Shown piece by piece: positions 46,486 to 55,158 of a stretch of 64,000 bases of DNA. The translations under genes were made by a program, and so were the position numbers. Origin of the DNA: Azoarcus olearius (GTDB lineage: Bacteria > Pseudomonadota > Gammaproteobacteria > Burkholderiales > Rhodocyclaceae); assembly GCF_001682385.1 (NCBI RefSeq), contig NZ_CP016210.1:3224001-3288000 (forward strand). The letters are read 5' to 3'. Positions within the stretch are counted from its first letter, which is position 1. Every line of letters starts with the position of its first letter. The notes below the pieces were generated by a model. That model saw only the letters and a list, made by a program, of their open reading frames with translations, made no database searches and was not told the origin of the DNA.

Positions 46486-47561
46486 GCGCGCACCCGCCAG
46501 ATCGGCGACACCGCCAGACGCTTGTAGAACATCAACGCGAGCAGGCCCAGCACCACCAGATGCGGCAGCAGCACCGCCAGTTCGAAGCGCAGCCGGCCCT
46601 GTGCCACCCAGGCTTGGCCGATCGTGATCGCGTTGCTGTAGATCAGGTAGGTGAGGATGGCCACCAGCAGGTTGTTGGTACGGCCCGCACGCGGATTGAC
46701 GAAGGACAGCGGGATCGCCAGCAGGGCCAGCAGCAGCGCCGCCAGCGGCGTGCCCACACGGCCCGCGAGCTCGCCCAGGTTGCGGTCGTCGGGGCTGCGC
46801 AACAGCTCTTCGGTAGGCCGCGCGCGGCTGCGCTGCGGCTGGGCGGCCGCCTGCTTGGCCTCGATCTGCACCGAGTAGCGTTCGAAGCTCATCACCCGGT
46901 ACTCGGGCGTACCCGGCTTGCCGTCGTAGCGCCGCCCCTTCTCGAGCACGACGAAGCGGTTGCCCTCTTCGTCGGTCTTCAGATAGCCCTCCGCGGCGGC
47001 GATGACGCTGAGCCGGTCGCCGTTCTCGTCGCTGACGAAGACGTTGCGCACCCGCCCGTCCTCGCCCGCGCCCACCTCGACGAAGAACACCCGGCGCGAG
47101 CCCGCGGATTCGCGGAACACGCCCGGCGCCACGCGCTGGGTGTCATCACGGCTTTCGAGGCGTTCGCGGTATTCCGCATTCTTCATGTGCGCCCACGGTG
47201 ACAGGAACAGGGTCATGCCGGCGATGACCGCCACGACCGGCAGCGCGAAGCGCAGCACCGGCCCGATCCACGCCGTCAGCGGCACGCCGGAGGCGAACCA
47301 CACCACCATTTCGGAATCGCGGTAGCTGCGCGACAGCGTCAACAGCACCGCGACGAACAGGGTCAGGGTGAGCACCACCGGCATCTCGGTCAGCGCGCCG
47401 AATCCGATCAGCGCCAGCACCGCGTCGGACGGAACGCCGCCGCCGGCCGCCTGGCCGAGCAGCCGGATCAGGACAATGGTGACCAGGATCGCGAACAGGG
47501 CGACGAACACCGCCGCAGCGGTCTGGCTGAATTCGCGCAGCAAGGCGCGGCGGAAGATCAT
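46482..47561 (-). CDS. lptF: LPS export ABC permease LptF
   Basis: A 359-residue partner permease of LptG. N-terminal helices (AVFVALFAILVTIVLIRLLG), the coupling segment RSYRDSEMVVWFASGVPLTAWI, a periplasmic domain (residues 130-265) and C-terminal helices (LAALLLALLAIPLSFVNPRAG) follow the LptF plan. It precedes lptG and is divergent from pepA, a conserved arrangement in gamma- and betaproteobacteria. Confidence 0.95.
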   Translation of the reverse strand: MIFRRALLREFSQTAAAVFVALFAILVTIVLIRLLGQAAGGGVPSDAVLALIGFGALTEMPVVLTLTLFVAVLLTLSRSYRDSEMVVWFASGVPLTAWIGPVLRFALPVVAVIAGMTLFLSPWAHMKNAEYRERLESRDDTQRVAPGVFRESAGSRRVFFVEVGAGEDGRVRNVFVSDENGDRLSVIAAAEGYLKTDEEGNRFVVLEKGRRYDGKPGTPEYRVMSFERYSVQIEAKQAAAQPQRSRARPTEELLRSPDDRNLGELAGRVGTPLAALLLALLAIPLSFVNPRAGRTNNLLVAILTYLIYSNAITIGQAWVAQGRLRFELAVLLPHLVVLGLLALMFYKRLAVSPIWRVRA

Positions 47562-47629
47562 CGCGCGAGGGGAAAACCGTTATGCAAGGGGGAAGGAAGC
47601 CGTTGGCCCGGCCGCTGCCGGGGGCGTTT

Positions 47630-47659
47630 TTGACGGCGTTGACGGCTACGGTCCATAAT
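47630..47659 (+). promoter_or_regulatory. Promoter of pepA
   Basis: -35 TTGACG (47630-47635), 18 bases, -10 CATAAT (47654-47659). A second TTGACG begins at 47639. It lies 44 bases before the pepA start and may share the gap with the lptF promoter. Confidence 0.6.
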
Positions 47660-47703
47660 CGGCCGAAAGCCCAAAACACCCGTCTTTCCCCAGGAGCAAG
47701 CCC

Positions 47704-49206
47704 GTGGAATTTACCATAAAGACCGCCACCCCGGAGAAGGTCCGGACCGGCGTTCTGGTCGTCGGTCTCTTTGCCGACGGCATCCTGCCCCCCGCCGCGC
47801 ACGCGGTCGACAAGGCCTCCAAGGGCAAGCTCGCGCAGCTCGTGAAGCGCGGCGATCTCGACGAGAAAGCCGGCGCCGCCGTGATGCTGCACGACCTAGC
47901 CGGCATTGCCGCGGAGCGCGTGCTGGTGGTCAGCCTGGGTAAATCCGCCGAGTTCTCCGACAAGGCCTATCGCGACGCGCTCAACAGCGTTGCCAAAGCG
48001 CTCGCGAGCGGCGTCGCCAAAGACGCCGTCGTCGCGATTGCGGACGCCGAGCTGGACGGCCGCGCGCTCGCCTGGCGCCTGCAGCAGGCCACGCGCCAGA
48101 TCGCCGACGGCGCCTACCGCTTCGACGCGCCCAAGGCCGGCGCGAAGGACGCGAAGAAGGAACGCGGCGCACGCAAGATCACGCTGCTGATCGGTGACAA
48201 GGTCAGCGACGAGCTGGAAGCGGCGGTGCGGCGCGGCCAGGCCGTCGCCGAAGGGATGGCGCTCGCCAAGGATCTCGGCAACCTGCCCGGCAATGTGTGC
48301 ACGCCCGCCTACCTCGCCGACACCGCGGAAGCGCTCGGCAAGCAGTTCAAGTTCGACGTCGAGGTGCTCGAACGCGCCGACATGGAAAAGCTCGGCATGG
48401 GCTCGCTGCTGTCGGTGGCCAAGGGCTCGCACATCCCGCCCAAGTTCATCGTCATGCACTACAAGGGCGGCAAGTCCAAGGCCAAGCCGGTGGTGCTGGT
48501 CGGCAAGGGCATCACCTTCGACACCGGCGGCATCTCGCTGAAGCCCGGCGCCGAAATGGACGAGATGAAGTACGACATGTGCGGCGCCGCCAGCGTGCTC
48601 GGCACCTTCAAGGCGATCGCGCGCATGGCGCTGCCGCTCAATGTCGTCGGCATCGTCCCGGCGACCGAGAACATGCCGGGCGGCAACGCCACGCGGCCGG
48701 GCGACGTGGTCACCTCGATGTCCGGCCAGACCATCGAGATCCTCAACACCGACGCCGAGGGCCGCCTGATCCTGTGCGACGCGCTCACCTACGCCGAGCG
48801 CTTCAAGCCCGCGTGCGTGATCGACATCGCCACGCTCACCGGGGCCTGCGTGGTTGCGCTGGGCAAGATTCCCAGCGGCCTGCTCGCCAACGACGACGAC
48901 CTCGCCGCCGAGCTGCTCAAGCGCGGCACCGAATCCGGCGACCGCGCCTGGCAGCTGCCGCTGTGGGACGAGTACCAGGATCTGCTGAAGAGCAATTTCG
49001 CCGACATGGCCAACATCGGCGGCCGCTATGGCGGCACCATCACCGCGGCGTGCTTCCTGGCGCGCTTCACCAAGGCCTACAAGTGGGCCCACCTCGACAT
49101 CGCCGGCACCGCCTGGGTGTCGGGCGACGCGAAGGGCGCCACCGGACGTCCGGTGCCCTTGCTGGCGGAGTTCCTCGTCGGCCGCGCCGCGGCCAAGGCA
49201 GACTGA
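47704..49206 (+). CDS. pepA: Leucyl aminopeptidase
   Basis: A 500-residue M17 metallopeptidase. The N-terminal macro-like domain (residues 1-165) is followed by the catalytic domain: VGKGITFDTGGISLKPGAEMDEMKYDMCGAA with the active-site Lys and metal-binding Asp, and NTDAEGRLILCDALTYAE with the active-site Arg. It releases N-terminal leucine and similar residues; E. coli PepA also binds DNA. The start is GTG at 47704. holC follows after 5 bases, a common proteobacterial pair. Confidence 0.96.
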   Translation: MEFTIKTATPEKVRTGVLVVGLFADGILPPAAHAVDKASKGKLAQLVKRGDLDEKAGAAVMLHDLAGIAAERVLVVSLGKSAEFSDKAYRDALNSVAKALASGVAKDAVVAIADAELDGRALAWRLQQATRQIADGAYRFDAPKAGAKDAKKERGARKITLLIGDKVSDELEAAVRRGQAVAEGMALAKDLGNLPGNVCTPAYLADTAEALGKQFKFDVEVLERADMEKLGMGSLLSVAKGSHIPPKFIVMHYKGGKSKAKPVVLVGKGITFDTGGISLKPGAEMDEMKYDMCGAASVLGTFKAIARMALPLNVVGIVPATENMPGGNATRPGDVVTSMSGQTIEILNTDAEGRLILCDALTYAERFKPACVIDIATLTGACVVALGKIPSGLLANDDDLAAELLKRGTESGDRAWQLPLWDEYQDLLKSNFADMANIGGRYGGTITAACFLARFTKAYKWAHLDIAGTAWVSGDAKGATGRPVPLLAEFLVGRAAAKAD

Positions 49207-49211
49207 CGGTC

Positions 49212-49649
49212 GTGACCAAGGTCCAGTTCTATCACAACGCCCCCGACCAGCTCGCGCTCGCCTGCGAGCTGGTCGCCAAGGCGCAGGCGGGCGGACGCCA
49301 GGTCGCGGTTCGCGCTGCGGACCCGGCGATGGCGCGCAAGCTGGACCTGATGCTGTGGACGGTCGAACCGCTCGCCTTCGTACCGCACGTGATGAACGGC
49401 GGCCCGCTCGCCGATGAAACCCCGGTGCAGATCGGCGCCCCTGGCAGCGACGCGCGCTGGCCGCATGCCGATATCCTGTTCAACCTTGCGGCCGACCTCG
49501 CACCCGGCTTCGAAGGTTTTCGCACCGTGGTCGAGATCGTCGGCCGCAGCGAAGCAGAGAAAGCGCCCGCGCGTGCGCGCTGGACCCAATACAAGACGCG
49601 CGGCCTCCCGCTCAAGGCCTTCGATGCGGAACGGCGGGTGGCGTTGTGA
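49212..49649 (+). CDS. holC: DNA polymerase III chi subunit
   Basis: A 145-residue protein with a GTG start at 49212. The chi fold is recognised from KVQFYHNAPDQLALACELVAKA, DPAMARKLDLMLWTVEPLAFVPH and HADILFNLAAD. Chi links the clamp loader to single-strand-binding protein. It sits between pepA and valS, the same relation as in many proteobacteria, but with an extra gene before valS. Confidence 0.9.
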   Translation: MTKVQFYHNAPDQLALACELVAKAQAGGRQVAVRAADPAMARKLDLMLWTVEPLAFVPHVMNGGPLADETPVQIGAPGSDARWPHADILFNLAADLAPGFEGFRTVVEIVGRSEAEKAPARARWTQYKTRGLPLKAFDAERRVAL

Positions 49650-50173
49650 AGGACTGGTCTTCGATGCGGCGGGAAACCGAGGCCGAGCTGGAGCGCGCCG
49701 ACGACCTGCTGGGCAAGGCCGACGCGCTGCTGCGCCGCCACCGGGGGACCGAGTCGGAGTCCGAGCGTCTCGACGACGAGCTGACGATTCCACTCGACGA
49801 TCTGGACGACGACCTGCCTATCCTGACCGAGGTCGTCGACGAAGACGAGCTGAGCGCGCTGGAACGCCAGGCCGCCACTGAACCACCGCCGGTCGCGCCG
49901 TCCGCGCCCGACATTGCCGCCGCCGCGCCGGCCGTGGACACCCGACGGCAACAACAGGCGGCCCATGTCGCCGAACAGCTGATCGAACTCGACACCGAGA
50001 TCGGGCGCGAGGTCGAGGCCTGGCTCGCCAACGAGTTACCGCAGATCCTGTCGCGCGAACTCGACGCGCTCGCCGAGAAGGTGCGCAGCGAAGCCCTCGC
50101 CCAACTGCGTGCCACCCTGCTGCCCAGCATCTCCGAACGCATCGCGCGCCGGCTCGACCGCGACGACGGCTGA
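49646..50173 (+). CDS. Uncharacterised acidic/helical protein between holC and valS
   Basis: A 175-residue protein I do not recognise. It starts at GTG (49646) overlapping the holC stop; an ATG at 49664 is the alternative. The N-terminal half is charged and coiled-coil-like ([20 protein letters not shown]), with an acidic stretch ([16 protein letters not shown]) and a proline/alanine linker. The C-terminal 75 residues are helical ([21 protein letters not shown] and [17 protein letters not shown]). It has no signal peptide or membrane helix. Position suggests co-expression with holC. Replisome or tRNA-synthetase association is possible but unsupported. Confidence 0.8.
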   Translation: MKDWSSMRRETEAELERADDLLGKADALLRRHRGTESESERLDDELTIPLDDLDDDLPILTEVVDEDELSALERQAATEPPPVAPSAPDIAAAAPAVDTRRQQQAAHVAEQLIELDTEIGREVEAWLANELPQILSRELDALAEKVRSEALAQLRATLLPSISERIARRLDRDDG

Positions 50174-50228
50174 CGCCGGCCTCGCCGCGTACACCGTCCG
50201 CCACCCGGGCCGGGCGGCGCCCATCCGC

Positions 50229-50234
50229 TATAAT
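50229..50234 (+). promoter_or_regulatory. -10 box TATAAT of valS
   Basis: A consensus TATAAT followed by CCGCC, 34 bases before the valS ATG. It shows valS has a promoter of its own inside the pepA-holC operon. Confidence 0.65.
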
Positions 50235-50267
50235 CCGCCCCTTTCCTTAAAGCGCCCGAACACCATC

Positions 50268-53264
50268 ATGGAATTGGCCAAGAGTTTCGAGCCGGCGGCC
50301 ATCGAGGCCCGTCGCTACCCCGAATGGGAATCCCGCGGCTACTTCGACGCCGGCCTCGACACGTCGAACCCCAACGCATTCTGCATCCTGCTGCCGCCGC
50401 CCAACGTCACCGGCACGCTGCACATGGGGCACGGCTTCAACCAGACCATCATGGACGCGCTCACCCGCTACCACCGCATGCGGGGCGACAACACCCTGTG
50501 GCAACCGGGCACCGACCACGCCGGCATCGCCACCCAGATCGTCGTCGAGCGCCAGCTGGACGCCCAGGGCGTCAGCCGCCACGACCTCGGCCGCGAGAAG
50601 TTCCTGGAAAAGGTGTGGGAATGGAAGGAGTACTCCGGCGGCACCATCACCCGCCAGATGCGCCGCCTGGGCACCAGCCCGGACTGGAAGCGCGAGCGCT
50701 TCACGATGGACGAGGGCCTGTCCAAGACCGTCACCGAAACCTTCGTGCGCCTCTACAACGAGGGCCTGATCTACCGCGGCAAGCGCCTGGTGAACTGGGA
50801 CCCGAAGCTCGGCACCGCAGTGTCCGACCTCGAAGTGGTGTCGGAAGAAGAGGACGGCAAGCTCTACCACATCCTCTACCCCTTCTCCGACGGTCCCGTC
50901 GGCGACTTGCGCGGTCTCACCGTCGCCACCACCCGCCCCGAAACGCTGCTCGGCGACGTCGCAGTGATGGTGCATCCGGAAGATGAGCGCTACGCCCACC
51001 TGATCGGCAAGACCGTGGCGCTGCCGCTCACCGGCCGCCACATCCCGATCATCGCCGACGACTATGTCGACCGCGAGTTCGGCACCGGCTGCGTCAAGGT
51101 CACCCCGGCGCACGACTTCAACGACTACGCCGTCGGCCAGCGCCACCAGCTCGACATGATCGTGGTGCTCAAGCTCGACGGCAGCGTGCCCGCCGTGGCC
51201 GAGCGCTACACCACCGACGGCCAGCCGCGCGAAGGCGTGGCGATGCCCGCCGGCATTGCCGGACTCGACCGCGTGCCGGCGCGCGACAAGGTCGTCGCCG
51301 AACTCGAAACGCTCGGCCTGATGCTGGAGATCAAGGCGCACAAGCTGCAGGTGCCGCGCGGCGACCGTACCAATGTCGTGATCGAGCCGATGCTCACCGA
51401 CCAGTGGTTCGTCGCGATGAGCAAGCCGGGCGCGGACGGCAAGAGCATCACCGCGAAGGCGCTGGAAGTGGTCGCCTCCGGTGAGATCAAGTTCTACCCG
51501 GAAAACTGGGTGAACACCTACAACCAGTGGCTCAACAACATCCAGGACTGGTGCATCTCGCGCCAGCTGTGGTGGGGTCACCGCATCCCCGCCTGGTACG
51601 ACGACGAAGGCCGCATCTACGTCGCCGCCAACGAGGAAGCCGCCCTCCACGCCTGGAAGGCCGACCTCGAAGCCGAGATCGCCCGCCTGCAGGCCGAGGT
51701 GCAGTCGCGCCAGTCGCAAGGCCAGACCGCCGAGCAGTACCCCGACCTCGCCGAGCGCCTGTCGGTGCTGCACGCGCGCTATGAAGAGGGCACGCTGCGC
51801 CAGGAAGAGGACGTGCTCGACACCTGGTACTCGTCCGCGCTGTGGCCGTTCTCGACGCTGGACTGGACGCCCGAGTGGCCGCAAAAGAGCAACCCCGCGC
51901 TCGACCTCTACCTGCCCTCCACCGTGCTGGTCACCGGCTTCGACATCATCTTCTTCTGGGTCGCCCGGATGGTGATGATGACCAAGCACATCACCGGCAA
52001 GATTCCGTTCAAGCACGTCTATGTGCACGGCCTCATCCGCGATGCGGAAGGCCAGAAGATGTCGAAGTCCAAGGGCAACGTGCTCGACCCGATCGACCTG
52101 ATCGACGGCATCGGCATCGACGAACTGGTGCAAAAGCGCACCTTCGGCCTGATGAACCCGAAGCAGGCCCAGAGCATCGAGAAGAAGACACGCAAGGAAT
52201 TCCCCGAAGGCATCCCGGCCTTCGGCACCGACGCGCTGCGCTTCACCTTCGCCTCGCTCGCCAGCCCGGGCCGCGACATCAAGTTCGACCTCGCCCGCTG
52301 CGAGGGCTACCGCAACTTCTGCAACAAGCTGTGGAACGCCACCCGCTTCGTGCTGATGAACTGCGAAGGCCAGGACTGCGGCATGGACCCGCACGAGCCC
52401 GGCACCTGCGTGCCCGGCGGCTACCTCGACTTCTCCTTCGCCGACCGCTGGATCGTCTCCCGCCTGCAGCGCACCGAGGCGGAAGTGGCCGCGCAGTTCG
52501 AGGCCTACCGCTTCGACCTGGTGGCGCGCGCGGTCTATGAGTTCGTCTGGGACGAGTACTGCGACTGGTACCTCGAACTCGCCAAGGTACAGATCCAGAC
52601 CGGCACACCGGAGCAGCAGCGCGCCACCCGCCGCACCCTGCTGCGCGTGCTCGAAACCGTGCTGCGCCTCGCCCACCCGCTGATCCCCTTCATCACCGAG
52701 GAACTGTGGGAAACCGTGGCCCCGCTCGCCGGCCGCAAGGACGCCGACAGCATCATGCTGGCGCGCTATCCGCAGGCGGACATGGGCCGCATCGACGAGG
52801 CCTCGGAGGCGCAGGTGGCCGAACTCAAGGCGCTGATCTATGCCTGCCGCAACCTGCGCGGCGAGATGAACATCTCGCCCGCGCAGCGCCTGCCGCTGGT
52901 GGCCGCCGGCAACGCCGAACTGCTCGGCCGCTACGCGCCCTACCTCGCCGGCCTGGCGAAGTTGTCCGAGGTCGAGATCGTGGCCGAGATCGGCGCCGAC
53001 GAACTCGCCCCGGTGGCCGTCGCCGGCGAAACCCGGCTGATGCTGAAGGTGGAAATCGACATCGCAGCCGAGCGCGAGCGCCTGACCAAGGAAATCGCCC
53101 GCCTCGAGGGCGAGGTCGCCAAGGCCGAAGGCAAGCTCGGCAACGCCAGCTTCGTCGACCGCGCCCCCGCCGCAGTCGTGCAGCAGGAACGCGACCGCCT
53201 CGCCGGCTTCAAGGCCACGCTGGAACAGCTGCGTCCGCAGCTCGCCAAGCTCGCCGGCCGCTGA
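50268..53264 (+). CDS. valS: Valyl-tRNA synthetase
   Basis: A 998-residue class I synthetase. The HIGH motif lies in [15 protein letters not shown] near residue 42 and the KMSKS motif in [10 protein letters not shown] near residue 590. The editing (CP1) domain contains [19 protein letters not shown]. The C-terminal coiled coil ([23 protein letters not shown]) contacts tRNA. The ATG at 50268 follows a clear -10 box. Length is slightly above E. coli ValS owing to an insertion around residues 455-510 ([17 protein letters not shown]). Confidence 0.97.
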   Translation: MELAKSFEPAAIEARRYPEWESRGYFDAGLDTSNPNAFCILLPPPNVTGTLHMGHGFNQTIMDALTRYHRMRGDNTLWQPGTDHAGIATQIVVERQLDAQGVSRHDLGREKFLEKVWEWKEYSGGTITRQMRRLGTSPDWKRERFTMDEGLSKTVTETFVRLYNEGLIYRGKRLVNWDPKLGTAVSDLEVVSEEEDGKLYHILYPFSDGPVGDLRGLTVATTRPETLLGDVAVMVHPEDERYAHLIGKTVALPLTGRHIPIIADDYVDREFGTGCVKVTPAHDFNDYAVGQRHQLDMIVVLKLDGSVPAVAERYTTDGQPREGVAMPAGIAGLDRVPARDKVVAELETLGLMLEIKAHKLQVPRGDRTNVVIEPMLTDQWFVAMSKPGADGKSITAKALEVVASGEIKFYPENWVNTYNQWLNNIQDWCISRQLWWGHRIPAWYDDEGRIYVAANEEAALHAWKADLEAEIARLQAEVQSRQSQGQTAEQYPDLAERLSVLHARYEEGTLRQEEDVLDTWYSSALWPFSTLDWTPEWPQKSNPALDLYLPSTVLVTGFDIIFFWVARMVMMTKHITGKIPFKHVYVHGLIRDAEGQKMSKSKGNVLDPIDLIDGIGIDELVQKRTFGLMNPKQAQSIEKKTRKEFPEGIPAFGTDALRFTFASLASPGRDIKFDLARCEGYRNFCNKLWNATRFVLMNCEGQDCGMDPHEPGTCVPGGYLDFSFADRWIVSRLQRTEAEVAAQFEAYRFDLVARAVYEFVWDEYCDWYLELAKVQIQTGTPEQQRATRRTLLRVLETVLRLAHPLIPFITEELWETVAPLAGRKDADSIMLARYPQADMGRIDEASEAQVAELKALIYACRNLRGEMNISPAQRLPLVAAGNAELLGRYAPYLAGLAKLSEVEIVAEIGADELAPVAVAGETRLMLKVEIDIAAERERLTKEIARLEGEVAKAEGKLGNASFVDRAPAAVVQQERDRLAGFKATLEQLRPQLAKLAGR

Positions 53265-53296
53265 ACCGGCGTCCGGCCGGCCTCGCCTGCGGCGCT

Positions 53297-53938
53297 TCAG
53301 CCGCGGGCGAGGTTGCCCAGCACCGCGCGCCGCAGTTCGCGCTTGAGTTCGTCCAGCGGGATTTCGCGCCCCGCCAGCCGCGCCTGCACGGCCCGCGACG
53401 ACATCACCAGCGAGTAGGCGCCCACCAGCGCAATCTGCAACACCACCGGATCGGCCTCGGCCAGCACGCCGGCTGCCATCGCCTCGCGCCACAGCGGCCC
53501 GCAGGCTTCCACACCCGGCCGGATCAGGCGCTCGACGAGGTAGTCGAGCCGCTCCCCCGGTTCCGCGAACTCCCGCGTCACGAAACCCAGTTGTGCCGGA
53601 GAATCGGCGAGGTGATCCATCATGCAGTCGGTCAGCCGCCCGACACGCTCGGCCGCCGGCAACGGCGCTGCGATCACGCTGCGCGCCTCGACCAGCCAGC
53701 TTTGGTGGCGCAGCACCACCTGCTCCGCCACCGCCCGCCACAACCCGGCCTTGGAGCCGAAATGGTGGGCCACCATGGACGCGTCGCACCCCGCCTCCGC
53801 CGCGATCAGGCGTAAACCCGCGCCGTCGAAGCCGAGCCGGGTGAAGGCCTGCAGGGCGGCGGCAAGCAGCCGCTCACGACAGTCGCCACCGCCGCCGCGG
53901 GGACGGCCTGGACTGCGCGGCACCGTGGTCGGGGACAT
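53297..53938 (-). CDS. TetR family regulator of the export operon
   Basis: A 213-residue TetR-type repressor. The N-terminal helix-turn-helix is RLIAAEAGCDASMVAHHFGSKAGLWRAV, and a C-terminal ligand domain resembles CecR/YbiH-type members (residues 80-200). It is the last gene of a minus-strand operon with two ABC permease genes, an ATPase fusion, an adaptor and an outer-membrane factor, and starts 5 bases after the last permease. A palindrome in the operon promoter (60508-60521) is its likely operator, so the operon would be autoregulated. Confidence 0.9.
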   Translation of the reverse strand: MSPTTVPRSPGRPRGGGGDCRERLLAAALQAFTRLGFDGAGLRLIAAEAGCDASMVAHHFGSKAGLWRAVAEQVVLRHQSWLVEARSVIAAPLPAAERVGRLTDCMMDHLADSPAQLGFVTREFAEPGERLDYLVERLIRPGVEACGPLWREAMAAGVLAEADPVVLQIALVGAYSLVMSSRAVQARLAGREIPLDELKRELRRAVLGNLARG

Positions 53939-53943
53939 GAGGG

Positions 53944-55149
53944 TCAGGCCATCTGGCTGAGGGATTTGCGGAAGCGGGCCAGCGCGACGCCGAAAAACAC
54001 CGCCCCGATCGCCAGGATCGCGAGGAACTGCGGCCACACGACGTCCAGCCCGGCCCCGCGATAGAGGATGGCCTGCGCGGCTGCCACAAAGTGTGTGGTG
54101 GGTGCCGCCAGCATGATCTGCTGCGCCAGCTCGGGCATGCTCTCGCGCGGGGTGGAACCGCCCGACAGCAGTTGCAGCGGCAGCAACACCAGCAGCATCA
54201 GCAGGCCGAACTGCGGCATCGAGCGCGCCAGCGTCGCCATGAAGATGCCCATGGAGCTGGTGGCGAACAGGTGCAGCGTGACGCAGGCCAGGAACAGCGC
54301 CACCGAGCCCTCGATCGGCACCTGCAGCGCGCCCTCCACCACCGTCTTCAGCGAGATGGCGGTGGCCACCAGCACCACCAGCCCCATCGCCCACACCTTG
54401 GCCAGCATGATCTCGGCCGGCGTTACCGGCATCACCAGCAGGTGTTCGATGGTGCCGTGTTCGCGCTCGCGGATCAGCGCGGCGCCGGTGAGGATGATGG
54501 AGAGCATCGTGACCTGGTTGATGATTTCCATCAGCGAGCCGAACCAGGCGCGCGTCAGGTCGGGGTTGAAGCGTGCGCGCAGCACCAGATCCACCGGCAG
54601 CGTGCCGGCGCTGCGGTAGCGCTGCACGAACTCGTTCACCTCGCCGAGCACGATCTGCTGGATGTAACCGGCGCCGGTGAAGGCCTGGCTCATGCGCGTC
54701 GCATCGACGTTGAGCTGCAGCGCCGGTGCGCGGCCGGCCAGCACGTCGCGCTGGAAGTCGGGCGGGATGTCGAGCACGAAGGTGTAGCGGCCCGCGTCCA
54801 TGCCGGCATCCATTGCCTCCAGCGACACCCGCTCGGGCGGAGTGAAGTGCGGCGGATAGAAGGCCGAGAGGATGCGGGCCGACAGCGGCGAACCGTCCTC
54901 ATCGACGACCGCGATCGAGGCGTTGTGCAGCGTTTCCGGCATCGCGGTGGCGGCGGCGTAGATGGCGATGGTGAAGGTGTAGGCGATCAGCACCAGCATC
55001 ATCGGGTCGCGCCGCAGGCTCCAGAGTTCCTTGATGCCGAGGCGGTAGATGTTGGCGGCACGACGTCGCCACGCCGCCGGGCGAGCGAGGGCGGCGGCGT
55101 CCGGTGAGTCGGGCGTGTGCGCTGTCATGGCTGGGGTTCCCGGCAGCAT
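53944..55149 (-). CDS. ABC-2 type permease (YhhJ-like)
   Basis: A 401-residue membrane protein of the ABC-2 family. An N-terminal helix (PMMLVLIAYTFTIAIYAAATA) precedes a periplasmic segment of about 150 residues, then five C-terminal helices including FLACVTLHLFATSSMGIFMATL. VEREHGTIEHLLVMPVTPAEIMLAKVW-type sequence (here REREHGTIEHLLVMPVTPAE) is the ABC-2 signature. It follows the ATPase/permease fusion by 9 bases, matching the E. coli yhiI-rbbA-yhhJ order. Starts at 55149 or 55128 are both possible. Confidence 0.9.
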   Translation of the reverse strand: MLPGTPAMTAHTPDSPDAAALARPAAWRRRAANIYRLGIKELWSLRRDPMMLVLIAYTFTIAIYAAATAMPETLHNASIAVVDEDGSPLSARILSAFYPPHFTPPERVSLEAMDAGMDAGRYTFVLDIPPDFQRDVLAGRAPALQLNVDATRMSQAFTGAGYIQQIVLGEVNEFVQRYRSAGTLPVDLVLRARFNPDLTRAWFGSLMEIINQVTMLSIILTGAALIREREHGTIEHLLVMPVTPAEIMLAKVWAMGLVVLVATAISLKTVVEGALQVPIEGSVALFLACVTLHLFATSSMGIFMATLARSMPQFGLLMLLVLLPLQLLSGGSTPRESMPELAQQIMLAAPTTHFVAAAQAILYRGAGLDVVWPQFLAILAIGAVFFGVALARFRKSLSQMA

Positions 55150-55158
55150 CGGTTCATC

